A stretch of 36,364 bases of DNA, from NCBI GenBank assembly GCA_913041945.1, contig CAJWIT010000011.1, forward strand, positions 1 through 36,364, in the 5' to 3' direction. Position numbers and translations under genes: made by a program. Positions 16,612 through 25,470 of the stretch are shown here, piece after piece; position 1 is the first letter of the stretch; every line of letters starts with the position of its first letter. Under the pieces are notes generated by a model. The model did no database searches, had not been told where the DNA came from, and saw only the letters and a list, made by a program, of their open reading frames with translations. The DNA comes from an uncultured Fidelibacterota bacterium. GTDB taxonomy: Bacteria > Fidelibacterota > Marinisomatia > Marinisomatales > UBA8229.

Positions 16612-18542
16612 GTAAAATAATTACCACAGATGTGCTGGTAATTGGTGCGGGGCTGGCTGGAGAGCGAGCGGCTATTGCTTCTGCCAGCAAAGGCTTGAAT
16701 GTGATTATTCTTTCCTTAGTTCCTCCCCGCCGGAGCCATTCTTCTGCGGCACAGGGCGGTATGCAGGCATCATTGGGGAATTCTGCAAAAGGAAAGGGAG
16801 ACAATCCAACTATCCATTGGCTTGATACTGTTAAAGGGTCTGATTGGGGTGCCGATCAGGAAGTTGTAAGAATCTTTGCTGATAATGCCCCAATTGCCAT
16901 GCGTGAAATGGCACATTATGGTGTGCCATGGAATAGGGTTGAAGGTGGCCCAAGGGACGTTTATATCAAGGGCAAAAAAACAACTATTGTGGAAGATGAT
17001 GAAAAGGAAGGCTTGATAACAGCCCGGGATTTTGGCGGAACCGCGAAATGGAGAACCTGTTACACCGCCGACGGCACTGGCCACACCGTGCTTTATACTA
17101 TGGACAATTTAGTTGTCCAACATGGAATTACTGTTCATGACCGCATGGAAGCAATTCGGCTTATCCATCATGACGGGAAGTGTCTCGGTGCGGTTGTGCG
17201 TTCACTGCGTGATGGAGAAATAATGGCATATATGTCCAAGTCGACGGTTATTGCGACCGGAGGTTACGGTAGAATTTATGGTGAATCAACAAATGCTATT
17301 ATAAACGAAGGTTCCGGCTCTTGGTTAGCGCTTCAGACCGGGGTAGTTCCTCTGGCAAATATGGAAGCGGTTCAATTTCATCCAACCGGAATTGTTCCCA
17401 CAGACATTCTTGTTACAGAGGGTTGCCGGGGTGACGGCGGGCTTCTTTTAGATGTGGATGAATACCGTTTTATGCCGGATTACGAACCGGAAAAACAGGA
17501 ATTGGCATCCCGCGATGTCGTCTCTCGGCGGATGAAGGAACATATGTTGAAAGGGAAAGGGGTTCAGTCTCCATACGGTGAACATCTCTGGCTTGATCTT
17601 CGCCATCTTGGAGAAGAACACCTTAAAACGAAACTTAGGGAAGTGTATGATATTTGTATGCATTTCATCGGAGTAAATCCGATCAAAGAATTTATTCCAG
17701 TAAGACCTACGCAACATTATTCCATGGGCGGTATTCGAGTAAATAAAGATGGACATGCGTACAACATGGAAGGTCTTTTTGCCCTTGGGGAAGTCTCCTG
17801 TTGGGATTTGCATGGATTCAATCGTCTGGGTGGAAATTCTCTGGCTGAGACGGTAGTTGCCGGCATGGTTGTCGGTGAAAAAATTGCTAAATATGCAAGC
17901 AAAGCCTCTTTGGTGGCAGATGTTGGTTTGGCAGAGGAGTTTACAAAAACAGAAAAAGACAAGATAGCCAGACTGTTTAACAACAGAAATGGAGAAAATG
18001 TTTACAAGCTCCGCAATGAAATTGCTAGTTTGCTTACAACGCATGTGCATATTTTTCGATTTGGCGAAGGTCTTGAAAAAGCAGTGGACTGTCTTAAGAA
18101 TATTGTAAAACGCACTGAGAATGTTCAAGTCAAAACCAAGGTTTTAGGAATGAATCCGGAACTATCATCTGCTCTGCGTCTTGAAGGAATGGCAAAGCAG
18201 GCGCTTCTGATTGCTGAGGGTGCGTTAAGACGAACCGAATCTCGGGGAGCTCACTCCCGGGAAGACTATCCCGACAGAGATGATGCAAATTGGCTGAGCA
18301 GAACTCTGGCACGCTGGCCGGACCCAAAGGAGGATCCCATATTTACTTATGAGCCCGTTGGAGTTCTGGATTTGCCCCCCGGCGACCGTGGCTACGGCGG
18401 AGGCCAGCAAATATCCATAAAAGAAACCATTGAAGAATATAATGCAAATGTTGACATTGTCCAGAAAGCTGAGGGACGTTTGGATCCGTCAGAACCCACT
18501 GGAAGCCGGTTGCCGAAAGAAAGGTGGAAGGAGGTGCAGTAG
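16608..18542 (+). CDS. frdA: Succinate dehydrogenase / fumarate reductase flavoprotein subunit
   Basis: The 644-residue protein is the catalytic subunit that interconverts succinate and fumarate. The N-terminal dinucleotide fold is VLVIGAGLAGERAA. His44 in RRSHSSAAQGG is in the position that binds FAD covalently. The substrate-site motifs are present: QFHPTGI with a following TEGCRGDGG, RPTQHYSMGGIRVN, and the flavin-binding FALGEVSCWDLHGFNRLGGN. The start ATG lies in an ATGA overlap with the cytochrome gene and the stop overlaps the GTG of the iron-sulfur gene by one base, so the three subunits are made from one message in tight coupling. Confidence 0.98.
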   Translation: MSKIITTDVLVIGAGLAGERAAIASASKGLNVIILSLVPPRRSHSSAAQGGMQASLGNSAKGKGDNPTIHWLDTVKGSDWGADQEVVRIFADNAPIAMREMAHYGVPWNRVEGGPRDVYIKGKKTTIVEDDEKEGLITARDFGGTAKWRTCYTADGTGHTVLYTMDNLVVQHGITVHDRMEAIRLIHHDGKCLGAVVRSLRDGEIMAYMSKSTVIATGGYGRIYGESTNAIINEGSGSWLALQTGVVPLANMEAVQFHPTGIVPTDILVTEGCRGDGGLLLDVDEYRFMPDYEPEKQELASRDVVSRRMKEHMLKGKGVQSPYGEHLWLDLRHLGEEHLKTKLREVYDICMHFIGVNPIKEFIPVRPTQHYSMGGIRVNKDGHAYNMEGLFALGEVSCWDLHGFNRLGGNSLAETVVAGMVVGEKIAKYASKASLVADVGLAEEFTKTEKDKIARLFNNRNGENVYKLRNEIASLLTTHVHIFRFGEGLEKAVDCLKNIVKRTENVQVKTKVLGMNPELSSALRLEGMAKQALLIAEGALRRTESRGAHSREDYPDRDDANWLSRTLARWPDPKEDPIFTYEPVGVLDLPPGDRGYGGGQQISIKETIEEYNANVDIVQKAEGRLDPSEPTGSRLPKERWKEVQ

Positions 18543-19267
18543 TGGGAAGAACACTTACATTTAAGATATTTCGATACAATCCGAATAAAGATAATGACAG
18601 TCCGCAGGTTGAGTCTTACCAGATGGAGGAAACACAGCGCCTGAATGTGTTTACAGCATTGAATACCCTCAGAGAAACACAGGCGTCGGATCTTATGTTT
18701 GATTTTGTATGTCGTGCCGGGATTTGTGGTTCCTGCGGCATGATGATAAATGGGCGCCCAACCTTGGCTTGCCGCACCCTCACATCAGATCTGCCGGAAA
18801 CAATTGAACTTTACCCATTGCCATTTTTTAAATTGTTAGGTGATCTTTCAGTAGACACCGGGATATGGTTCAGAGAGATGGCGGAAAAAGTAGAGTCATG
18901 GATTCACACACAGGAGGAATTTGATCCACAAGCAACTGAGGAACGGATGGATAATGACATAGCTAACAAGATATACGAAGCTGAACGTTGTATTGAGTGT
19001 GGTTGTTGTCTGGCTGGCTGTGCCACCGTACAGGTTTACCCAGACTTTCTCGGCGCTGCAGGGCTAAACAGGATTGGTCGACTAATGAATGACCCAAGAG
19101 ACCAGAGGGGTGACCAGGAGTGGTTTGAATTGGTATCTACAGAGAGCGGTGTTTTTGGATGTATTGGTATGATGGCTTGTGATGATGTCTGTCCGAAAGA
19201 CCTGCCCCTATTAGAAGTGTTTTCATATATTAGAAGAAAACTCAGCAAAATAGAACTCTCTAAATAA
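18542..19267 (+). CDS. frdB: Succinate dehydrogenase / fumarate reductase iron-sulfur subunit
   Basis: The protein carries electrons from the flavin to the cytochrome. I choose GTG 18542 (241 residues) because AAGGAGG lies at 18528-18534 with normal spacing; a GTG at 18524 in the same frame is upstream of that site and would add six residues. Clusters are complete: [2Fe-2S] with Cys57, 62, 65 and 77 (CRAGICGSCG and C after GRPTLA); [4Fe-4S] and [3Fe-4S] from CIECGCCLAGC (Cys150, 153, 156, 160), GCIGMMACDDVCP (Cys207, 213, 217). The extra Cys155 is not in the usual ligand set. It is the last gene of the complex II operon. Confidence 0.97.
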   Translation: MGRTLTFKIFRYNPNKDNDSPQVESYQMEETQRLNVFTALNTLRETQASDLMFDFVCRAGICGSCGMMINGRPTLACRTLTSDLPETIELYPLPFFKLLGDLSVDTGIWFREMAEKVESWIHTQEEFDPQATEERMDNDIANKIYEAERCIECGCCLAGCATVQVYPDFLGAAGLNRIGRLMNDPRDQRGDQEWFELVSTESGVFGCIGMMACDDVCPKDLPLLEVFSYIRRKLSKIELSK

Positions 19268-19472
19268 GAGCTGAACTAAAAAGGTCTGTTTATCCTAAAG
19301 TAGCCAGCCTAAGTAACAAGAACTATTGTTGTAATCCTTTTAGTTTAAAATTAACAGAGATTGAAAGATGATTAGTTAAACAAGTTCTTTTTAAGACAAT
19401 AACGTTTTTTTCTTTATAACGTATGGAAAACATTGTCAACAGCCCTTTGGTTAAAAACGAACTTCAGTTGTT

Positions 19473-19688
19473 TTATTTTATGGACGGGCGTAGCTCTATA
19501 CCCATGTTTCTCAATTTATTGTCTAATTCCTCAGTATGATTATTTAGTTGATTAATTCTCTCTCTCCTTTCAGAAAAGAATAAAGATTCATGGAAGCTCT
19601 TTTCCTCTTCTTTCTTAGATGCTTCTATAGGTGCTTCTATCGTTTTTGACACAACTATGTGTTTTATCACCTTTGATAAAATTCCCAT
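19473..19688 (-). CDS. Small hypothetical protein, charged, coiled-coil-like
   Basis: A 71-residue, Glu/Lys-rich protein with a heptad-like second half (ERRERINQLNNHTEELDNKL). I do not recognise it. It is likely real because AAGGAA precedes its ATG at normal spacing and it follows the TerB-like gene after only 19 bases, implying one transcript. No signal peptide or membrane helix is seen. Confidence 0.55.
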   Translation of the reverse strand: MGILSKVIKHIVVSKTIEAPIEASKKEEEKSFHESLFFSERRERINQLNNHTEELDNKLRNMGIELRPSIK

Positions 19689-19707
19689 GGTGTTTTTCCT
19701 TATTCGA

Positions 19708-20097
19708 CTACTCTATTTCTAATGCTGATTCTACGTCCCACAGTTTACAAAGCTCATTGAACATTGTTTTTTCATTTTTATGAATAATACCATCTATTAA
19801 TATCATCGCCTTGATTACTTCAATGAAACTTTTCTTAATACCCTCACAGTCTTTTGTTTCATTGATGAGTTTTCCCATTTCTGTAGTTCTTGATTTTATC
19901 TTATCGAATCCTTTAGAAATAATATTTTCGTTATCCTTTATTTGTGATTCAACTATCTTTTTTTCTTCATCTGTTAGTTCCGTCATTGTATTCTCAATGA
20001 TTTCAGACTCTTTATCTGATACATCAAAATCACAATTCATAAACATATAAAGAATGTTAAACAAGATGACTTCTGCTGTGTTTATTTTGTTATTCAT
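19708..20097 (-). CDS. TerB-like (tellurite-resistance/DUF533 fold) all-helical protein
   Basis: The 129-residue protein is predicted all-helical and acidic. Its C-terminal AMILIDGIIHKNEKTMFNEL and the earlier FDVSDKESEIIE fit the paired helical acidic repeats of TerB-like domains, in which D.G.I...E patterns bind metal or mediate contacts. TerB-like proteins occur in stress-response and membrane-associated complexes; a specific role cannot be given. The region is AT-rich compared with the flanking operons. It forms a two-gene unit with the small coiled-coil protein downstream. The domain call is by eye and weak. Confidence 0.45.
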   Translation of the reverse strand: MNNKINTAEVILFNILYMFMNCDFDVSDKESEIIENTMTELTDEEKKIVESQIKDNENIISKGFDKIKSRTTEMGKLINETKDCEGIKKSFIEVIKAMILIDGIIHKNEKTMFNELCKLWDVESALEIE

Positions 20098-20208
20098 CTT
20101 TACTGCTTGATTTGTTTATGAACAACTCTCCTTATTTACTTTCTGAGTATAATAATATTTTGGGTAAACAAGGAATGGTTATTAAGAAATAAACAAAAAG
20201 CCATAGAT

Positions 20209-20247
20209 AAAAACAAGGGGTTGGATAAACATCTCTACACCCCCCCC
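20209..20247 (-). terminator. Possible terminator of the receptor-lipoprotein operon
   Basis: On the minus strand a run of Gs followed by T (20239-20247) can pair with ACCCC (20217-20221), and a T-rich tail follows (TTGTTTTT, complement of 20209-20216). It lies about 60 bases past the stop of the beta-helix lipoprotein. The stem is only 5 bp with a long loop, so the call is tentative. Confidence 0.4.
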
Positions 20248-20307
20248 TGCTGGATTTGCTATCATGATTCACTTACGTTGTATCTTTCTGATTATCAATA
20301 TGGTTAG

Positions 20308-21498
20308 CTATTCTCCATAAGGTCCGCCGTAGGCACCCATGTCGTTCTGGGATCCGTTATTGTCCTGGTATTCATCTCCTGGATGTCCAGTGTTGGTACA
20401 GGGTGAATCGGGGCGTAAATGGAAATCTTCATTGGCCACTTCAAGAAACAAAGGATCATCTGGAATATTTCCATTAGAATCCGTTGGGTCGGCATCCTTG
20501 AAACGACAGTATGCCACAACAGAAGCAGGGGCATCATCCATTACAAGCAAATCAAAACCTGTGTGCTCCGAGATAATATTATTTAAGAATATTACCGAGC
20601 TGTTGGCAATGGAGACGCCTCCCAAGGAATCACCTGCGATACTATTCCCTACAATCGTGTTATTGATCACTTCTCCTGTGGCGTTGCTGATAAAGATGCC
20701 GCCCACATTATCGCCTACATTGTGAAAGACAATATTGTTGTACAGGCTGGCATTCCCAGTTAGGTATAATCCTCCGCCCTCCCCCGGGGCTTGATTATCC
20801 ACGATGAAGTTGTTCCGTAATACTGCGCTTCCAGCAGCATATACACCCCCACCAGGCGTATACGCACCCTCACCGCCTGTTCCACCTTCCAACCAAAATC
20901 CTTCCAAGATACCGTCATTGATATTAAGACACCTATCACTATCTGAAGCAATAATAGTGGTCACTTCATGGTCATCGATCGCTCGAACTAGAATGTCTTT
21001 TCCTAAAATGGACAGGCTCCCCGGGTATTTTCCAGAAGAAACCAATATGGAATCTCCATCATCAATCACAGGACTCTCAAAAGCTGCCTGGATTGATTCA
21101 TAGTCATCTGGTATGTATAAAGAAGTTGTTCTCGGAATTGTGGTTTCTCCTTCGGTCCATTTTTCGTTGCCCTGAACATCAGAAAAGGTCACTCGGTATT
21201 GGAAATCTGCATCATCGTTGACTACATCCGTGTATGTTATTACTAATGGATTCGTGAGTATTGCCCGCAGTGTCCAGTCTGTATCTAAAGAGATCCTACG
21301 CTCTACCGTCACTTTGGAAAAATTTTCAACTATGATTTCACTCCAGGTTAATTTGACATCAGATGAATCTACAAGCCGTGTAATGGAATGTTCAATGGCC
21401 AAATCAAGGAGTGCATCTGGGCTCGTCTCATCTGTATCAAAAGGCCATTCACAGGCATAAACCAGAAAAATCAGGACATAAAGAGAGAGGATCCTCAC
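20308..21498 (-). CDS. Secreted lipoprotein with right-handed beta-helix domain
   Basis: The 396-residue protein starts at GTG 21498 and has a short hydrophobic signal ending VYAC, with Cys16 as probable lipidation site. Residues about 30-125 look like a fibronectin type III-like sandwich (LTWSEIIVENFSKVTVERR, FQYRVTFSDVQGNEKW). From about 130 on, IPDDYESIQAAFES and repeated short turns (GGGVYAAGSAVLRNNFIVDN, GGGLYLTGNASLYNNIVFHN) indicate a right-handed parallel beta-helix of the pectate-lyase-like/NosD type. The C-terminus has the GSQNDMGAYGGP motif common in such secreted proteins. Its start overlaps the TonB-dependent receptor stop (GTGA), so it is a likely surface or periplasmic partner of that receptor. 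A polysaccharide substrate is only a guess. Confidence 0.8.
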   Translation of the reverse strand: MRILSLYVLIFLVYACEWPFDTDETSPDALLDLAIEHSITRLVDSSDVKLTWSEIIVENFSKVTVERRISLDTDWTLRAILTNPLVITYTDVVNDDADFQYRVTFSDVQGNEKWTEGETTIPRTTSLYIPDDYESIQAAFESPVIDDGDSILVSSGKYPGSLSILGKDILVRAIDDHEVTTIIASDSDRCLNINDGILEGFWLEGGTGGEGAYTPGGGVYAAGSAVLRNNFIVDNQAPGEGGGLYLTGNASLYNNIVFHNVGDNVGGIFISNATGEVINNTIVGNSIAGDSLGGVSIANSSVIFLNNIISEHTGFDLLVMDDAPASVVAYCRFKDADPTDSNGNIPDDPLFLEVANEDFHLRPDSPCTNTGHPGDEYQDNNGSQNDMGAYGGPYGE

Positions 21499-23816
21499 TC
21501 TTCTTCCTTATTATTTGAAAGGGTTAGCTTGAGGGAAAACAAAGTTCGATGGGCTTCATAATAGTGAAAAGGATCATTAGAGTAATGGGCGAAATCCACA
21601 AATGTGATTTGATTGGAAAAAAGGTTTCGTATTGAGTAGCTTACACTTACGTCAAACAACCAGATCGATTCTGTAAGCGTTAACGTTAGATTAGTATTTT
21701 TTCGGTTGTCATACTGCCTAATCTCAACTCCTCCTCGCTGGTAGACCTGTGGTCCTTCATAAATGTGACTAAGATTAAGATGAAACACCCCTTTCCGCCA
21801 ATCAAGAATAAAACGACCTATGGCGCTTGGCTTGTTTGGAAACGCTTCTTTGTTGCTGACACCCACAAGTGTCACATTTCCAGTGAACTCTAGGGATCCA
21901 TGAAATATTTCCAGGAACTTGATTTTGGTTCCGATCTCAATGCCGTTGACGGACGCTATGGGCGTGTTGTATGGAATTGGCAGGAAGTCCCCGATTAGTC
22001 GGTAAGCGATTTTGTCGATATAATGATTGCGAAAGACACTTCCACTAACAACCCAACGGTCGATAGTAGCCGTGGTCATTTGTTCCCATATAAGTTCTCC
22101 TCCTACCTCTGTCGTAGATAAGTGTTCCACAAACAGATCATCAGTCAAGATCCCCTGGAATAGTATAGTCTTTTCTTCCGGGCTTATTCCGTGGAGTATT
22201 GCATCGGCTTGATAACGTGTTGTAAACCAGAGAAAATAGTCATTCAAGGTGGGGGGCCGCTTATTCCAACCTTGGTTGAAAAAGAGGTTATATCTAAAGC
22301 GCGGAGCTGTGCCTCTAAGATAGGCTCCTAACCGGAATGTGCTCATTCCCATTTTTGATTCTTTTTCGTAGCTGGTCTCTTGGATGAAACTTTGATTCCA
22401 GCTATCAGATGCTTGATTATATAGAGAATCAAATTCGGTGATAGTCTGACGATGATTATATTTGGCTCGACTTGGGCGAACACCCAATTCAAAACGGATT
22501 GACTCCATAGTGGGGGTGTCGATCAGAGTTGTATAGCGCAAGACCCCGGCCCAGCCCTTGTCTAGCCACCTTAATCGTGCATTATCTCCCCAACTCTGTT
22601 TTATATCTTTAGGCGTGGTCAGGTTGTCACCAAAATACCACTGGTCTTCCATTTCCCACTGGATTGTTCCGTCCCACCGATTCCAGTGAAAAGATTTTCC
22701 GATACGAAACATGGTAGTTTCTTCATCAAGGTCCCGGGTTATATTATCAAAGAACGAATCCTGCCATGCCCAGACCCTGAAACCGTATTGGATATCCCAA
22801 TCGCGAGTACCCAGGATTGATCCATGAAAACTTGCTCGATTTACTGATAAACTATCTTTCGCAATGATAGAACCAGTGGGGAATTTTATGGAATTGCCAA
22901 GCGACAGATGTCTTGCCGAAACCTTCCCATCAGATAAGTCGAGCGTAGAAACAAGGTTATTAAAGAGGGATGTGTAGAGTGTCCGGCCATCGTATAATCG
23001 CGACTTACCGGAAAAACGTCCACCCAGCCCAAAGGATCGGGCACGCAGATTTATCGCTCCTGATAAATCCTGATCTCTTGCATCGGCTAGACCAACATTA
23101 CGGTATAGGGTTATTGTGTTGCTTTCGGGTGATTGTGAGGATAAATGAATCACGCCCCCAAAATTTCCAGGGCCAAAGAAAACAGAGTTTCCCCCTCTTA
23201 TTATCTCCACGCTGGATAAATTCATCATGTCGATGGCAGAGAGGTCTGCGACGCCGTCCAGAGCTCTGTTGAGTTTGATCCCATCTAGGTAAACTGATAT
23301 CTCATTGGCATTGCTGCCCCTGACACTGGCCGTTTGTCGCCCCGATGTGGCAGTAGAGATTATGACACTGGTCATTTCTTGTAGTGCCTCGCCGATGTCA
23401 CGGATACCGCGAACCTCAATTTGTTTCAAGGAAACGTCCTCACCACTGCTGGAGACTTCCCTCTCTATTTTTCTTCGCTCACCTGTGATCAAGATTTCTT
23501 TTCCTTTCAATACCGAGGATTCCATCCTCATCCAGATTTCATTGGGGACTAAGACTGTGACCTCCTGTTCAATGTAACCGATATGTGAGACGCGAATCTT
23601 GATAGGAAAGTCCCCCTGCCAATCAAATGAGAACACGCCTTTGTCGTCGGTAGTGGTGCCCATGTTTGTGTTGACGATAAGGACATTTGCGCCTACAATT
23701 GCTTCTTGTGTTTCTTTTTTTACTACCTTACCTGTTATTTGCGCGTGTACCGCACAAAACACCGGCAATATAAGGCAAACAAAAACGGTTACTCGAGGAG
23801 TAGAATGGGGAAGCAT
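21495..23816 (-). CDS. TonB-dependent outer-membrane receptor with carboxypeptidase-regulatory-like N-domain
   Basis: The 773-residue protein begins with a signal peptide (about 1-25, cleaved after VHA). A CarboxypepD_reg-like domain follows (about 26-100, ITGKVVKKETQEAIVGANVL). The plug domain includes VRGSNANEISVYLDGIKLNR and VEIIRGGNSVFFGPGNFGGV. The remaining 550 or so residues form the beta-barrel, ending in an aromatic-rich strand. It imports a bound substrate using TonB energy. It lies downstream of an ExbB-ExbD-ExbD-TonB set on the same strand and is coupled by overlap to a beta-helix lipoprotein gene. The substrate is unknown; I looked for and did not see a cobalamin riboswitch core in the 212-base leader. 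Confidence 0.93.
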   Translation of the reverse strand: MLPHSTPRVTVFVCLILPVFCAVHAQITGKVVKKETQEAIVGANVLIVNTNMGTTTDDKGVFSFDWQGDFPIKIRVSHIGYIEQEVTVLVPNEIWMRMESSVLKGKEILITGERRKIEREVSSSGEDVSLKQIEVRGIRDIGEALQEMTSVIISTATSGRQTASVRGSNANEISVYLDGIKLNRALDGVADLSAIDMMNLSSVEIIRGGNSVFFGPGNFGGVIHLSSQSPESNTITLYRNVGLADARDQDLSGAINLRARSFGLGGRFSGKSRLYDGRTLYTSLFNNLVSTLDLSDGKVSARHLSLGNSIKFPTGSIIAKDSLSVNRASFHGSILGTRDWDIQYGFRVWAWQDSFFDNITRDLDEETTMFRIGKSFHWNRWDGTIQWEMEDQWYFGDNLTTPKDIKQSWGDNARLRWLDKGWAGVLRYTTLIDTPTMESIRFELGVRPSRAKYNHRQTITEFDSLYNQASDSWNQSFIQETSYEKESKMGMSTFRLGAYLRGTAPRFRYNLFFNQGWNKRPPTLNDYFLWFTTRYQADAILHGISPEEKTILFQGILTDDLFVEHLSTTEVGGELIWEQMTTATIDRWVVSGSVFRNHYIDKIAYRLIGDFLPIPYNTPIASVNGIEIGTKIKFLEIFHGSLEFTGNVTLVGVSNKEAFPNKPSAIGRFILDWRKGVFHLNLSHIYEGPQVYQRGGVEIRQYDNRKNTNLTLTLTESIWLFDVSVSYSIRNLFSNQITFVDFAHYSNDPFHYYEAHRTLFSLKLTLSNNKEEE

Positions 23817-24028
23817 CGCCTGTCAATATAACTCTTCATATCCGTCTCTCAAAAGAAGGTTTGTTTTAGAGTTTCAAACTGATGTGTGTAAACCTAGAGA
23901 ATAGATTGTTTTTGATGTTGTGATATCGCTATTGTTTTTAGCGTTGGTAGGAGAGACCTCTTCGTAACTCACATATAACACCAGACAGGTCAGCAAGGAC
24001 AGCAGGTAAATAAAGTTACTATTTCCGA

Positions 24029-24649
24029 TTATCCTTTTAGTTTAAAGTTTACAGGTATCGAAATCCAAACCCCAACAGCCCGCTCTCTTTGTTTTGCAGG
24101 TCTAAAGCGTGTTTTGCGGATGGCCTCTATTGCTGCCTCATCTAGACCCGTATTTGGAATTCCTTTAATGATTGTGGTTTCTATAACACGTCCTTTTTTA
24201 TCAATGAAGGCCTGGATAAACACAGTACCTTCAATGCCGGCTTCTTGGGCAATCTCCGGATATTTTGGTCTAATTGGTGTTAGGGGGACCGGAGGATCAT
24301 CATAAGGTATAAATTTAACCTGTGGGCCGGAAGGCGGTGGTGGGGGTGCATCCCATGCTTCAAAATCGCTCAAGTCGGTTTCTTCAATAGTTAAATCATC
24401 TGCAAGATCTTCATCTTCAGATTCAATTGGTATTGATGGTCGTGCAGGTGGGGGTGGTCTTTCAATCTGCTGAGTTTGAGGGATATCAATCTGTTCAATA
24501 ATAATTTGGTCATAATGTTCTTGAACTGTTTCGCCAGCAAATCGCGGGAGGATAAAAAACAGGGAAATTGAAAGAATTATGCTTAGTAAACCTGTAGCTC
24601 TTATTATAAATGGAAAACGGAGTTTAAGTGATAGCTGTTCCAAAGACAT
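24029..24649 (-). CDS. tonB: TonB energy transducer
   Basis: The 206-residue protein has a cytoplasmic N-terminus, one membrane helix (about 15-35), a periplasmic linker rich in proline and acid residues (ERPPPPARPSIPIESEDEDL and a later PPPPP run) and a C-terminal TonB domain (about 120-205: RPKYPEIAQEAGIEGTVFIQ, then AIRKTRFRPAKQRERAVGVW). The domain contacts the TonB box of receptors. It begins 3 bases after the second exbD gene and precedes the receptor gene, so it is probably dedicated to that system, though it may serve others. Confidence 0.95.
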   Translation of the reverse strand: MSLEQLSLKLRFPFIIRATGLLSIILSISLFFILPRFAGETVQEHYDQIIIEQIDIPQTQQIERPPPPARPSIPIESEDEDLADDLTIEETDLSDFEAWDAPPPPPSGPQVKFIPYDDPPVPLTPIRPKYPEIAQEAGIEGTVFIQAFIDKKGRVIETTIIKGIPNTGLDEAAIEAIRKTRFRPAKQRERAVGVWISIPVNFKLKG

Positions 24650-24652
24650 AAA

Positions 24653-25063
24653 TTAATCAAGGGACGTTTTTGTAGAATAGTTTAGCTTTAAAGCGTCTGC
24701 TTTCCTAAGCTCATTATGGATTCCTGAAACCAACTCCATTCTTGCTGATTCATCTGCTTTTAATGAAATAACAATCTGTGGATCTGCGACTCTCTTATCA
24801 TATATGATGTTTCGAACATTTTCTATATTAAAGAGGCGGTCTTCAATTGAAATTAATCCTTCCTTAGAAATCCAAATATGTGATGTGTGTCGTTTTGATT
24901 TAAGTTTTTCGATTCGTTTCGCTTTTGGAATTTCAATAGGTAAACCAGAAAACTCTCTGAGTACAGTTGTAACCATAAAAAAAATTAACAACATGAATAT
25001 TATATCGGGCATAGACGCCGTTGGAATTTCACTAGAAAGAGTTGTTTTTCGGATAAATTTCAT
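24653..25063 (-). CDS. exbD: ExbD/TolR-family protein (second copy)
   Basis: The 136-residue protein has one N-terminal membrane helix with the motif ASMPDIIFMLLIFFMVTT; Asp20 is the ion-carrying aspartate. A small periplasmic ExbD domain follows. It overlaps the preceding exbD by one base (ATGA). Two different ExbD proteins beside one ExbB is common in the FCB group and suggests a heterodimer inside the ExbB pentamer. Confidence 0.93.
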   Translation of the reverse strand: MKFIRKTTLSSEIPTASMPDIIFMLLIFFMVTTVLREFSGLPIEIPKAKRIEKLKSKRHTSHIWISKEGLISIEDRLFNIENVRNIIYDKRVADPQIVISLKADESARMELVSGIHNELRKADALKLNYSTKTSLD

Positions 25064-25461
25064 CAGTCAGTATCTGCGATTGAAATACGGGTTGCATCTG
25101 CTATTTTAAGCTGATCTATGATAGCCACATAATCTTTGTAGCGAGTTTTTTCATGTGTTTTGACAGAAATGATCAGCTTGTCATTTTCCCTGAGTTTCTC
25201 TTTTACTATGCGGCTGACATCTTTTAGATTTACTGGTTCACCTCCCAGCAAAACCATTCCAGAGGAATTAATAAGGCAGTTTAAAATATTTTTTTTCTTT
25301 ATTTCAATTTCTTCTCCCTCTGCAGGCAACACGAGACCCAACCCTTTGTCAATGTCAATTGTTGTTGTAACAAGAAAAAAGATAAGGAGTAAAAAAGCAA
25401 TGTCTGCCATGGATGATGTAGGAATTTCCCCTCCCTTGAATCTGCGTTTTATTTTTCCCAT
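25063..25461 (-). CDS. exbD: ExbD/TolR-family protein (first copy)
   Basis: The 132-residue protein has the same plan as its neighbour: GGEIPTSSMADIAFLLLIFF with the essential Asp20 in the membrane helix, then a periplasmic domain ending in LKIADATRISIADTD. It starts 9 bases after exbB. It differs clearly from the second copy outside the helix, so the pair is an old duplication. Confidence 0.94.
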   Translation of the reverse strand: MGKIKRRFKGGEIPTSSMADIAFLLLIFFLVTTTIDIDKGLGLVLPAEGEEIEIKKKNILNCLINSSGMVLLGGEPVNLKDVSRIVKEKLRENDKLIISVKTHEKTRYKDYVAIIDQLKIADATRISIADTD

Positions 25462-25470
25462 GAGTTTTTC

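Noticed and set aside
18524-18541. Upstream GTG start for the iron-sulfur subunit
   Set aside because: The strong AAGGAGG site lies between it and GTG 18542, which also overlaps the preceding stop in the usual way.
23817-24028. Riboswitch in the leader of the TonB-dependent receptor
   Set aside because: No cobalamin, TPP or other conserved core was found on the minus strand; only a 5-bp hairpin at 23927-23943.
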